Below, piece by piece: positions 1-7,351 of a stretch of 64,000 nt of DNA. Position numbers and translations under genes: made by a program. Numbering within the stretch: the stretch's first letter is position 1; each line of letters begins with the position of its first letter. Origin of the DNA: Enterobacter asburiae (GTDB lineage Bacteria; Pseudomonadota; Gammaproteobacteria; Enterobacterales; Enterobacteriaceae); assembly GCF_024599655.1 (NCBI RefSeq), contig NZ_CP102247.1, positions 3,348,001 to 3,412,000 on the forward strand. Direction: 5' to 3'. Below the pieces are notes generated by a model. That model ran no database searches, was not told where the DNA came from, and saw only the letters and a list, made by a program, of their open reading frames with translations.

Positions 1-1354
1 TCCGCACGGTCGAGGCATATTTTTTACCCGCCTCATCACCGTCTACCAGCACGTGCCACTCGATCCCCATCCGGCGGGCAAATTTTATCAGCGGCTTTAA
101 TCCCGACTGGGCAAATTCAATCACCTTAATGCCTTCCGCATCAAAATGGTGGCCGCACTGGCGCGCCAGTTCGTTGATGACCCAGGTTTCCGTTTCCCCC
201 TCCACCAGCAGCCAGCAGCGGGCAAAGAGCGACGACGCCCGGTTAAAGCGAATATGAAACGCGATGCGCCGCCCGTCTTCCGCGTTCAAACCGCCCGGCC
301 CAAGGCGGAAAGCGGAGACGCGGGAGGATTCACGCACCAGGCGACAGACGTGTTCTACCGGCGTCAGCGATAATAGCTCCCCGGAATTGGTGGTCGTAAT
401 GCGCTGGAGCGGCAGCAGATTCAGCAGATGCCATGCCACGGAGAGCATGATGGGATGCAGGCGCGTTTCCGGGTCTTCCACCAGCAGCAGCGGCCGGGCG
501 TCCCGGTCAAGACGAACGGTGCCTTTGGCCTGCAGAAGCGTTGAAAACAAACCCAGCAAAATCACCCGATGGGTACGGCCGCCGGGCCGGTCGATCATCC
601 GGTTAATGATGTCGAGATAGCGCCAGCTTCGCTGCTCATCATGAGAGCGGCGGCGCATCAGACGATGGCGGGACGCCGAGGTGCCCTGCTCGGAAAAATA
701 GTGCTCCAGGAGCTGTACCATCGCGGACAACCCCTGACGGATTTGCCCATCGGTCAGATTCTGCGGACGCGACACCAACTCTCTTGCCAGAAAATCCAGC
801 TCGCGGGCGGTGACTTCCACGTCCGGCATGTTCGGTACGGTACCGTTACGAATACGCCGCATAAAGCGCGCATCGCGCAGGCGCAACACCGGCGTCAGGC
901 GGATCAGGTGGCGGGCAAGATCGTCGATATTGTCCAGCGGGATCGGGTTGGCTTTCTCATCGAGAAAATCACGCAGGGTGAGTACCCCTTCGTTCTCCGC
1001 CATCTCCCCTTCCAGCCGATAGAAAATCCGGTGGAAACCGTCATCGCACGGCACCCAGCAGGGTGACAGCGGGCGGAAGCGACGCACGCGATGCCGTCCG
1101 GGCTCGGATTCGCGGAACGTCAGGATGATATGCAGGTGCTTCTCGCGCCCCGTCACATCGCCGGGCGGGAACCAGAAATCGTCGCGGACGAAGTGATACA
1201 GATCGTCTTCGGGCGAAAGCAGTAGCGTCAACGCATCCAGCAGGCTGGACTTCCCCCACGCGTTCTCGCCGATCAGGACGTTGTTCTGCTCCAGCTGCAG
1301 CGACAGACGGTTAATACCGCGAAACCCGACAATTTCCACACGTTCGAGAAGCAT
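1..1354 (-). CDS. ybjD: OLD-family ATP-dependent nuclease YbjD, 3' end cut by the window
   Basis: The frame is open from the ATG at 1354 to the window edge (about 451 residues; the family is about 550). The N terminus reads MLLERVEIVGFRGINRLSLQ and is followed by a Walker A loop GENAWGKSS near residue 30, as in SMC/OLD ATPases. Further on are an ABC-type LLLVEDPETRLHP segment (Walker B and H-loop) and a C-terminal TOPRIM region with LLVEGETE and LVDGDEAGK, the metal-binding acidic residues of OLD nucleases. This matches E. coli YbjD, which also lies next to aqpZ. The cellular role is not established; OLD proteins are ATP-driven nucleases, some acting in phage defence. It is divergent from aqpZ across about 290 bp. 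Confidence 0.9.
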   Translation of the reverse strand, partial: MLLERVEIVGFRGINRLSLQLEQNNVLIGENAWGKSSLLDALTLLLSPEDDLYHFVRDDFWFPPGDVTGREKHLHIILTFRESEPGRHRVRRFRPLSPCWVPCDDGFHRIFYRLEGEMAENEGVLTLRDFLDEKANPIPLDNIDDLARHLIRLTPVLRLRDARFMRRIRNGTVPNMPDVEVTARELDFLARELVSRPQNLTDGQIRQGLSAMVQLLEHYFSEQGTSASRHRLMRRRSHDEQRSWRYLDIINRMIDRPGGRTHRVILLGLFSTLLQAKGTVRLDRDARPLLLVEDPETRLHPIMLSVAWHLLNLLPLQRITTTNSGELLSLTPVEHVCRLVRESSRVSAFRLGPGGLNAEDGRRIAFHIRFNRASSLFARCWLLVEGETETWVINELARQCGHHFDAEGIKVIEFAQSGLKPLIKFARRMGIEWHVLVDGDEAGKKYASTVR

Positions 1355-1644
1355 AAATCCCCCGACAAATGATCACTTTTTCCTTCAAGTTATCAGCAGT
1401 ATAGCGGGAGGCGTTCTGTCACGACAGCACAACATTCACCCTTGCGAGAATTGGTCTATGCTCTATTTACCGCTGAATTGAACAAGGATTGACATCACAT
1501 TGCCCATAATCAAACCAACAGAATTTATTTAAGTGGCGAAGGGGTGTTGTTATTTTTTAGAATAGAGACTCTTTGAGTCGTCATCCCTTTATGACGATAT
1601 ATCCCGCGCGCGGGAAAGCGTGCGGATAATTATTTGAGGTGGTT

Positions 1645-2340
1645 ATGTTTAGAAAATTAGCGGCAGAATGCTTTGGTACATTCTGGCTGGTATTTGGTGG
1701 CTGCGGTAGCGCCGTTCTGGCAGCAGCATTCCCGGAATTAGGCATTGGTTTTGTCGGCGTCGCGCTGGCGTTTGGTTTAACCGTATTAACCATGGCGTTT
1801 GCCGTGGGACATATTTCCGGCGGTCATTTTAACCCGGCAGTGACATTAGGTTTATGGGCGGGCGGTCGTTTCCCGGCTAAAGACGTGATTGGCTACATTG
1901 TGGCGCAGGTAGTTGGCGGTATTATTGCGGCGGGCGTTCTGTACGTCATTGCCAGCGGTAAAGCCGGGTTCGACGCGGCGGCAAGCGGCTTTGCCTCTAA
2001 CGGCTTCGGCGAGCATTCTCCGGGCGGCTACTCCATGCTGTCTGCCATCGTGATTGAAATCGTGCTGACCGCGGGCTTCCTGCTGGTGATCCACGGCGCA
2101 ACGGACAAACACGCGCCGGCCGGTTTTGCCCCGATTGCCATTGGTCTGGCACTGACGCTGATCCACCTGATTTCAATTCCGGTCACCAACACCTCGGTTA
2201 ACCCGGCACGCAGCACCGCCGTCGCCATCTTCCAGGGCGACTGGGCGCTTGAACAGCTGTGGCTGTTCTGGGTGATGCCAATTATCGGCGGTATCCTGGG
2301 CGGCGTGCTGTACCGCACCCTGCTGGAAAAACGCGATTAA
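1645..2340 (+). CDS. aqpZ: Aquaporin Z, water channel
   Basis: A 231-residue inner-membrane channel that lets water cross rapidly in both directions and takes part in osmotic adaptation. Both MIP-family NPA boxes are present: GGHFNPAVT near residue 60 and TSVNPARSTA near residue 185, on six hydrophobic helices with two half helices. Length and sequence follow E. coli AqpZ almost residue for residue. The ATG at 1645 is preferred to a GTG two codons earlier because TTGAGG lies 6 nt before it and the product then begins MFRKLAAECFG as in E. coli. The gene stands alone, followed by a hairpin terminator at 2413-2446. Confidence 0.97.
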   Translation: MFRKLAAECFGTFWLVFGGCGSAVLAAAFPELGIGFVGVALAFGLTVLTMAFAVGHISGGHFNPAVTLGLWAGGRFPAKDVIGYIVAQVVGGIIAAGVLYVIASGKAGFDAAASGFASNGFGEHSPGGYSMLSAIVIEIVLTAGFLLVIHGATDKHAPAGFAPIAIGLALTLIHLISIPVTNTSVNPARSTAVAIFQGDWALEQLWLFWVMPIIGGILGGVLYRTLLEKRD

Positions 2341-2347
2341 TGGTTTT

Positions 2348-2383
2348 CCCCCCTCTCCCTGTGGGAGAGGGCCGGGGTGAGGG
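2348..2383. repeat. GC-rich palindromic intergenic repeat, copy 1
   Basis: CCCTCTCCC and GGGAGAGGG arms around TGT, followed by CCGGGGTGAGGG. The same family occurs at 12718-12754 and, split by an insertion sequence, at 60564-60593 plus 61879-61895. It lies between aqpZ and its terminator hairpin and codes for nothing. Confidence 0.7.
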
Positions 2384-2412
2384 CATCAGGCCACACCACC
2401 CCAAATATACAA

Positions 2413-2446
2413 GCCGGGTAAGACGTAGCCGCCACCCGGCTTTTTT
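2413..2446 (+). terminator. Rho-independent terminator of aqpZ (REP-like stem)
   Basis: GCCGGGT (2413-2419) pairs with ACCCGGC (2434-2440) and is followed by six T. The stem sequence is of the REP type, so a REP unit appears to serve as the terminator. Confidence 0.75.
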
Positions 2447-2523
2447 ATTGCCGCTTTACTGAATAGCCTTTATTGGGTAGTGTCACTGGCGCTTAACAGA
2501 TACTCAAAAAGGACCGGCTGTTC

Positions 2524-3423
2524 ATGTTTTCAGGACTCCTCATTATTCTGCTGCCCCTGATTGCGGGCTACCTTATCCCGCTGCATCAGGAATCCGCATT
2601 ACGGCTTATCAACCGTTTTCTCAGCTGGATTGTTTACGTCATTCTTTTCTTTATGGGGATAAGCCTCGCCTTCCTGGATAACCTGTCGGCGAATTTACTC
2701 TCCATCCTCCATTATTCTGTCGTCACCGTGGTGGTTATTTTGCTGTGCAATATTGCCGCACTGCTGTGGCTGGAACGCGCTATTCCATGGAAAAATCACC
2801 ACCATCAGGAAAAACTCCCTTCACGAATTGCAATGGCGCTTGAATCATTAAAATTATGCGGCGTCGTGGTGCTCGGTTTTCTTCTTGGGCTGACCGGTTG
2901 GGCATTTTTACAGCATGCGACAGAGGCCAGTGAATATACGCTGATCTTCCTGCTGTTCCTGATTGGTATTCAGCTGCGAAATAATGGCATGACGCTGAAA
3001 CAAATTGTCCTCAACCGTCGGGGAATGATGGTTGCGGTGATTGTTGTCGCCAGTTCAATGGTGGCAGGCGTCATTAATGCCTTTATTCTCGATCTTCCGC
3101 TAAAAACCGGCCTGGCGATGGCGTCAGGTTTTGGCTGGTACTCCCTCTCCGGTATTCTGCTAACCGAATCTTTCGGTCCGGTGATCGGCAGCGCCGCCTT
3201 CTTTAACGATCTGGCGCGCGAGCTGATTGCCATCATGCTGATCCCAGGTCTGGTTCGCCGCAGTCGTTCTACCGCGCTGGGCCTGTGTGGCGCGACGTCG
3301 ATGGACTTTACCCTGCCGGTACTCCAGCGCTCCGGGGGGCTGGAGATGGTGCCCGCAGCTATCGTGCACGGCTTTATTTTAAGTCTGCTGGTTCCGATCA
3401 TGATGGCCTTCTTCTCTGCCTGA
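2524..3423 (+). CDS. lysO: L-lysine exporter LysO (YbjE)
   Basis: A 299-residue, highly hydrophobic membrane protein that exports L-lysine and gives resistance to the toxic analogue thialysine. It matches E. coli LysO along its whole length, including FFMGISLAFLDNL near residue 40, the conserved GFGWYSLSGILLTESFGP segment and GLCGATSMDFTLPVLQR, which belong to the LysO/DUF340 fold. The ATG at 2524 follows AAAAAGGA. In E. coli the gene is induced by lysine through ArgP; I did not identify an ArgP site here. The hairpin at 3430-3456 separates it from hcp. Confidence 0.95.
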   Translation: MFSGLLIILLPLIAGYLIPLHQESALRLINRFLSWIVYVILFFMGISLAFLDNLSANLLSILHYSVVTVVVILLCNIAALLWLERAIPWKNHHHQEKLPSRIAMALESLKLCGVVVLGFLLGLTGWAFLQHATEASEYTLIFLLFLIGIQLRNNGMTLKQIVLNRRGMMVAVIVVASSMVAGVINAFILDLPLKTGLAMASGFGWYSLSGILLTESFGPVIGSAAFFNDLARELIAIMLIPGLVRRSRSTALGLCGATSMDFTLPVLQRSGGLEMVPAAIVHGFILSLLVPIMMAFFSA

Positions 3424-3429
3424 TACTTC

Positions 3430-3456
3430 TTTGGCGGTAGGTTTCCTGCCGCCAAA
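3430..3456 (+). terminator. Strong hairpin between lysO and hcp
   Basis: A 12-bp stem (TTTGGCGGTAGG with CCTGCCGCCAAA, one G-T wobble) closes a 3-nt TTT loop, six bases after the lysO stop. No long T run follows, so termination strength is uncertain. Confidence 0.6.
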
Positions 3457-3457
3457 A

Positions 3458-3471
3458 TTGCGCTAAATCAA
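3458..3471. promoter_or_regulatory. Candidate FNR site upstream of hcp
   Basis: TTGCG-CTAA-ATCAA matches the FNR consensus TTGAT-N4-ATCAA at 8 of 10 positions, with a perfect right half. In E. coli hcp-hcr is activated by FNR from a site about 72 bp before the transcription start. Applied here, that spacing puts the start near 3537, inside the candidate NsrR site. This is inference from spacing. Confidence 0.5.
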
Positions 3472-3530
3472 TCTCCCTCTATTTTGTAGCAGAAAGCCCT
3501 TTTCTCCGTTCTGGCACAGGCATAACCTTA

Positions 3531-3553
3531 AACATGTATATCAAATATAACTT
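3531..3553. promoter_or_regulatory. Candidate NsrR operator of hcp-hcr
   Basis: AACATGTATAT, one base, then AAATATAACTT forms the 11-1-11 inverted repeat typical of NsrR. It lies just before the hcp ribosome binding site (AGGTG, 3558-3562). In E. coli NsrR represses hcp-hcr until nitric oxide inactivates it. Confidence 0.5.
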
Positions 3554-3567
3554 TAACAGGTGTGATT

Positions 3568-5220
3568 ATGTTTTGTGTGCAATGTGAACAAACCATCCGT
3601 ACCCCGGCAGGCAATGGCTGCTCTTACGCACAGGGTATGTGCGGCAAAACCGCAGAAACATCTGACCTGCAGGACCTGCTGATTGCCGCCCTGCAAGGCC
3701 TTTCCGCATGGGCGTTCAAAGCCCGCGAATACGGCATTGTTGACCACTACGTCGACAGCTTCGCCCCGCGCGCGTTTTTCTCCACGCTAACCAACGTTAA
3801 CTTCGATTCCCCGCGCATTGTCGGCTATGCCCGCGAAGCGATTGCCCTGCGTGAAGCGCTCAAAGCACAGTGCCTGAAGGCAGACGCCAGCGCCCGGGTG
3901 GAAAACCCGATGTCTGAACTTCAGCTGGTCAGCGACGATCTCGGCGACCTGCAGCGTCAGGCGGCAGAATTCGCCCCGAATAAAGACAAAGCGGCGATTG
4001 GCGAGAACATTCTCGGCCTGCGCCTGCTGTGCCTGTACGGCCTGAAAGGCGCTGCGGCGTATATGGAACACGCGCACGTGCTCGGGAAGTCAGACAACGA
4101 GATTTACGCCCAGTACCACAAAATCATGGCGTGGCTGGGCACCTGGCCTGCCGATATGAACGCGCTGCTGGAGTGCTCAATGGAAATCGGCCAGATGAAC
4201 TTCCGCGTGATGAGCATTCTGGATGCCGGTGAAACCAGCACCTACGGCCACCCGACGCCGACTCAGGTCAACGTCAAGGCGACCGAAGGCAAGTGCATCC
4301 TGATTTCCGGTCACGACCTGAAAGATCTCTACAACCTGCTGAAGCAAACCGAAGGTACCGGCGTTAACGTCTATACCCACGGTGAAATGCTCCCGGCGCA
4401 CGGCTACCCGGAGCTGCGTAAATTTAAGCATCTGATCGGTAACTACGGCAGCGGCTGGCAGAACCAGCAGGTGGAGTTCGCCCGCTTCCCTGGCCCTATC
4501 GTGATGACCTCTAACTGCATCATCGACCCTACCGTGGGCGCGTATGATGACCGCATCTGGACCCGCAGCATCGTCGGCTGGCCGGGCGTGAGCCACCTTG
4601 AAGGCGACGATTTCGGTCCGGTTATCGCCCAGGCGCAGCAGATGGCGGGCTTCCCGTACAGCGAAATCCCGCACCTGATCACCGTCGGCTTTGGTCGTGA
4701 AACCCTGCTCGGCGCCGCTGATTCGCTGATCGATCTCGTCAGCCGTGAAAAACTGCGCCACATCTTCCTCGTCGGCGGCTGCGACGGCGCGCGCGGCGAG
4801 CGTAACTACTTCACCGATTTCGCCACCAGCGTGCCGGAAGACTGCCTGATCCTGACCCTGGCGTGCGGCAAATACCGTTTCAACAAGCTGGACTTCGGCG
4901 ACATCGAAGGTCTGCCGCGCCTGATCGATGCGGGCCAGTGTAACGATGCTTACTCAGCCATCATTCTGGCGGTCACGCTGGCGGAGAAACTGGGCTGCGG
5001 CGTGAACGACCTGCCGCTGTCTCTGGTGCTGTCGTGGTTTGAGCAGAAAGCGATCGTCATCCTGCTGACCCTGCTCTCATTGGGCGTGACCAACATCGTG
5101 ACCGGCCCGACCGCGCCAGGCTTCCTGACGCCGGACCTGCTGGCGGTGCTGAACGAGAAATTCGGTCTGCGTTCCGTGACCAACGTTGAAGATGATATGA
5201 AGCAGCTGCTGAGCGCGTAA
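3568..5220 (+). CDS. hcp: Hybrid cluster protein (hydroxylamine / nitric oxide reductase)
   Basis: A 550-residue cytoplasmic iron-sulfur protein carrying a [4Fe-4S] or [2Fe-2S] cluster and a hybrid 4Fe-2S-2O cluster; in enteric bacteria it acts as a high-affinity NO reductase under anaerobic nitrosative stress. The N-terminal motif CVQCEQT-N-CSYAQGMCGK supplies the first cluster. Hybrid-cluster ligands lie in the later GGCDGARGER, LACGKYRFN and GQCNDAYSA segments. The ATG at 3568 is chosen over the GTG two codons before it because AGGTG is well spaced for it. hcr follows after 10 bp with a strong AGGAGG. This is not the unrelated type VI secretion Hcp found at 54212. Confidence 0.97.
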   Translation: MFCVQCEQTIRTPAGNGCSYAQGMCGKTAETSDLQDLLIAALQGLSAWAFKAREYGIVDHYVDSFAPRAFFSTLTNVNFDSPRIVGYAREAIALREALKAQCLKADASARVENPMSELQLVSDDLGDLQRQAAEFAPNKDKAAIGENILGLRLLCLYGLKGAAAYMEHAHVLGKSDNEIYAQYHKIMAWLGTWPADMNALLECSMEIGQMNFRVMSILDAGETSTYGHPTPTQVNVKATEGKCILISGHDLKDLYNLLKQTEGTGVNVYTHGEMLPAHGYPELRKFKHLIGNYGSGWQNQQVEFARFPGPIVMTSNCIIDPTVGAYDDRIWTRSIVGWPGVSHLEGDDFGPVIAQAQQMAGFPYSEIPHLITVGFGRETLLGAADSLIDLVSREKLRHIFLVGGCDGARGERNYFTDFATSVPEDCLILTLACGKYRFNKLDFGDIEGLPRLIDAGQCNDAYSAIILAVTLAEKLGCGVNDLPLSLVLSWFEQKAIVILLTLLSLGVTNIVTGPTAPGFLTPDLLAVLNEKFGLRSVTNVEDDMKQLLSA

Positions 5221-5230
5221 GGAGGTATTC

Positions 5231-6199
5231 ATGACCATGCCAACCTCACAATGTCCGTGGCGGATGCAGGTTCATCACATCCATCAGGAGACGCCGGATG
5301 TGTGGACGCTGTCGCTGCTGTGCCATGACTACTATCCGTACCGTGCAGGTCAGTATGCGCTGGTTAGCGTTCGCAACTCGGCAGACACCCTGCGCGCCTA
5401 CACGATCTCCTCAACGCCGGGCGTGAGCGAGTACATTACGCTCACCGTCCGCCGCATTGATGACGGCGCGGGCTCACAGTGGCTGACGCGGGACGTGAAG
5501 CGCGGGGATTATATCTGGCTGTCCGACGCGCAGGGGGAATTCACCTGTGACGACAAGGCAGACGATAAATTCCTGCTGCTGGCGGCGGGCTGTGGCGTGA
5601 CGCCGATCATGTCGATGCGCCGCTGGCTGGCGAAGAACCGCCCGCAGGCGGACGTGCAGGTGATTTTCAGCGTACGTTCACCCGAGGATGTGATTTTTGC
5701 CGATGAGTGGCGTGATTATCCGGTGACGCTGGTGGCGGAGCACAACGCGACCCACGGCTTTGTGCCCGGTCGCCTGAGCCGCGAGCTGCTGCAAAGCGTG
5801 CCGGATATCGCAAACCGCACCGTGATGACCTGCGGCCCGGCGCCTTACATGGATATCGTCGAGAAAGAAGTGAAGGCGCTTGGCGTGACCCGCTTCTTCA
5901 AAGAGCAGTTCTTCACGCCGGTGGCGGAAGCGGCAACCAGCGGCGTTAAGTTCACCAGGCTGCAGCCAGCGCAGACCTTCTTTGGCCGCGTGGGGACCAC
6001 GCTGCTGGAGGCGCTGGAAAGCAACAAGGTGCCGGTAGTCGCTGCCTGCCGCGCGGGCGTGTGCGGCTGCTGTAAGACGAAGGTGGTTTCCGGGGAGTAT
6101 ACCGTCACCAGCACGATGACGCTGTCCGACGCGGAAATTGCCGAGGGTTACGTGCTGGCATGTTCGTGCCACCCGCAGGGCGATCTGGTGCTGGCGTAA
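5231..6199 (+). CDS. hcr: NADH oxidoreductase Hcr, electron donor to Hcp
   Basis: A 322-residue flavo-iron-sulfur protein that passes electrons from NADH to Hcp. It has an FAD-binding ferredoxin-reductase domain (RAYTISSTPG near residue 57), an NAD-binding domain (AAGCGVTPIMSM near residue 120, then MTCGPAPYM) and a C-terminal plant-type [2Fe-2S] ferredoxin domain with CRAGVCGCCKT and LACSC. Length equals E. coli Hcr. The ATG at 5231 sits behind AGGAGGT, directly after the hcp stop, so the two are one operon. REP elements follow. Confidence 0.97.
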   Translation: MTMPTSQCPWRMQVHHIHQETPDVWTLSLLCHDYYPYRAGQYALVSVRNSADTLRAYTISSTPGVSEYITLTVRRIDDGAGSQWLTRDVKRGDYIWLSDAQGEFTCDDKADDKFLLLAAGCGVTPIMSMRRWLAKNRPQADVQVIFSVRSPEDVIFADEWRDYPVTLVAEHNATHGFVPGRLSRELLQSVPDIANRTVMTCGPAPYMDIVEKEVKALGVTRFFKEQFFTPVAEAATSGVKFTRLQPAQTFFGRVGTTLLEALESNKVPVVAACRAGVCGCCKTKVVSGEYTVTSTMTLSDAEIAEGYVLACSCHPQGDLVLA

Positions 6200-6222
6200 T
6201 CTGACGCGGTGCCACCATTTTT

Positions 6223-6443
6223 GCCGGGTGGCACTGCGTTTACCCGGCCTACGTTGTACGTGCGGCTCTTCGTAGGCCCGGTAAGCGCTAGCGCCACCGG
6301 GCTTTTTGTCGGGCGACGTTTCGTTTCTCCGCACCCGATGAAGACGGTGCTAATTCAGGCTTATTCGGAAATATCGGCTTGTAGGCCCGGTAAGCGTCAG
6401 CGCCACCGGGCTTTTGTCGGGTGGCGCTGACGCTTACCCGGCT
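6223..6443. repeat. REP/BIME cluster (four REP units)
   Basis: Four units of the GCC(G)GGTGGCG...TTACCCGGCCTAC type lie at about 6223-6251, 6272-6302, 6381-6411 and 6417-6443. The last two are head-to-head and form a large palindrome. They fill the space behind hcr and run up to the CRISPR repeats. Confidence 0.85.
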
Positions 6444-6450
6444 GAAGTGC

Positions 6451-6598
6451 CTTCTAAGCTGCCTGTACGGCAGTGAACAAGGGCAAAAGGAGCAACGGCG
6501 AAGGGAGGAATTTCTAAGCTGCCTGTACGGCAGTGAACTGCGAAGTCTTTCGTATGGGCTGGAGTCAATCTTTCTAAACTGCCTGCACGGCAGTGAAC
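6451..6598 (-). CRISPR. Short orphan CRISPR array, type I-F-like repeats
   Basis: Three 28-nt repeats at 6451-6478, 6511-6538 and 6571-6598 are separated by two unrelated 32-nt spacers (6479-6510 and 6539-6570). Read on the minus strand each repeat begins GTTCACTGCCG and ends in GCAG-YTTAGAA plus one base, the classic I-F repeat with stem CTGCC / GGCAG. The middle copy fits the consensus; the copy at 6451 differs in its last base; the copy at 6571 differs at two positions (loop A to G, and C to T after the stem) that leave the hairpin intact. 28-nt repeats with 32-nt spacers are the I-F geometry. No cas gene lies in the window. Confidence 0.9.
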
Positions 6599-6716
6599 TG
6601 GAACAATCTACACCTATCACTTTGTCAAATAAAGAATTCCCCTAAAAAATCCCCCTTAAACCCTTTTTTCATGATATACAATTCAGCACAATAAAATCAA
6701 CCACTTAAAAATCACC
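6599..6716 (-). other. AT-rich stretch beside the array, possible CRISPR leader
   Basis: AT-rich DNA without a credible ORF lies between the last repeat and the terminator of the DoxX gene. In the known transcription sense of I-F repeats this is the leader side. It contains TTGACA on the minus strand, but no well-spaced -10 was recognised. Confidence 0.4.
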
Positions 6717-6719
6717 AAT

Positions 6720-6740
6720 AAAAAAAGGGTCCGTAGACCC
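6720..6740 (-). terminator. Terminator of the DoxX-family gene
   Basis: On the minus strand GGGTC-TACG-GACCC is followed by seven T, 26 bp beyond the stop codon of the DoxX gene. Confidence 0.85.
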
Positions 6741-6765
6741 CTTCTTTCATTCCAGCATCCAACTT

Positions 6766-7200
6766 TCACCGCCACGCAGGACCTTTCCCTACCGCAAACC
6801 GCCCTGCGCCTAAAAACGCGATAGCCAGCGAACCGATAAAGAAGTACACCAGGCTTTCAATCGCCCATGCGCCTACCTTATCGAGGGCGAGCGTTTCCCC
6901 CACTCCCACCATCAGCCACGCCACGATCATCGTAAACGCCAGCACCAGGGCGGCCGGGCGCGTAAAGAGCCCAACAATAATCAGGATCGGTGCCACCACT
7001 TCGCCAACCAATACGCCGTAGGCGATAAACCCCGGCAACCCTTTCTCCACCAGCATGCCGCTGATAAAGCCCACGCCGCCAAAAAGCTTGTGCAAACCGT
7101 GAAAAAGCATCAGCCCGCCGACGGCAAGTCGTAACAAGAGTTTGCCAAGATCGTCGCTCGATAGCTTTTCATTTACAGCAATTAACAATGATTTAACCAT
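6766..7200 (-). CDS. DoxX family membrane protein
   Basis: A 144-residue protein with four predicted membrane helices. The DoxX signature is visible: LLLRLAVGGLMLFHGLHKLFGG near the N terminus, GVLVGEVVAPILIIVGLFTR in the middle and a C-terminal FFIGSLAIAFLGAGRFAVGK. DoxX proteins are small integral membrane proteins linked in other bacteria to thiol and redox stress; the function of this one is unknown. It is divergent from poxB across 151 bp and has its own terminator. The ATG at 7200 follows AGGA by 10 nt. It is not part of the E. coli K-12 ybjD-mdfA backbone. Confidence 0.8.
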   Translation of the reverse strand: MVKSLLIAVNEKLSSDDLGKLLLRLAVGGLMLFHGLHKLFGGVGFISGMLVEKGLPGFIAYGVLVGEVVAPILIIVGLFTRPAALVLAFTMIVAWLMVGVGETLALDKVGAWAIESLVYFFIGSLAIAFLGAGRFAVGKGPAWR

Positions 7201-7351
7201 TTGAAGTTATTCCTGTTTTCACCGAGGTATTGCCAGATTATGCCGAATAATTGCGCGTGAAAAGCACCTTTTAATTAGGGGGAGATAACGGGCAAGACGG
7301 AGACTTTCTTCTAAGCTTGTAAGCGATATCACAAAAAGGAGACGGACAACC

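Noticed and set aside
1485..1510. TTGACA followed by ATAATC as a promoter for aqpZ
   Set aside because: The spacing is about 11 bp, too short for a sigma-70 promoter.
6223..6443. REP cluster considered as part of the CRISPR array
   Set aside because: The units are palindromic REP elements with different sequence and no regular spacer length; the array begins only at 6451.
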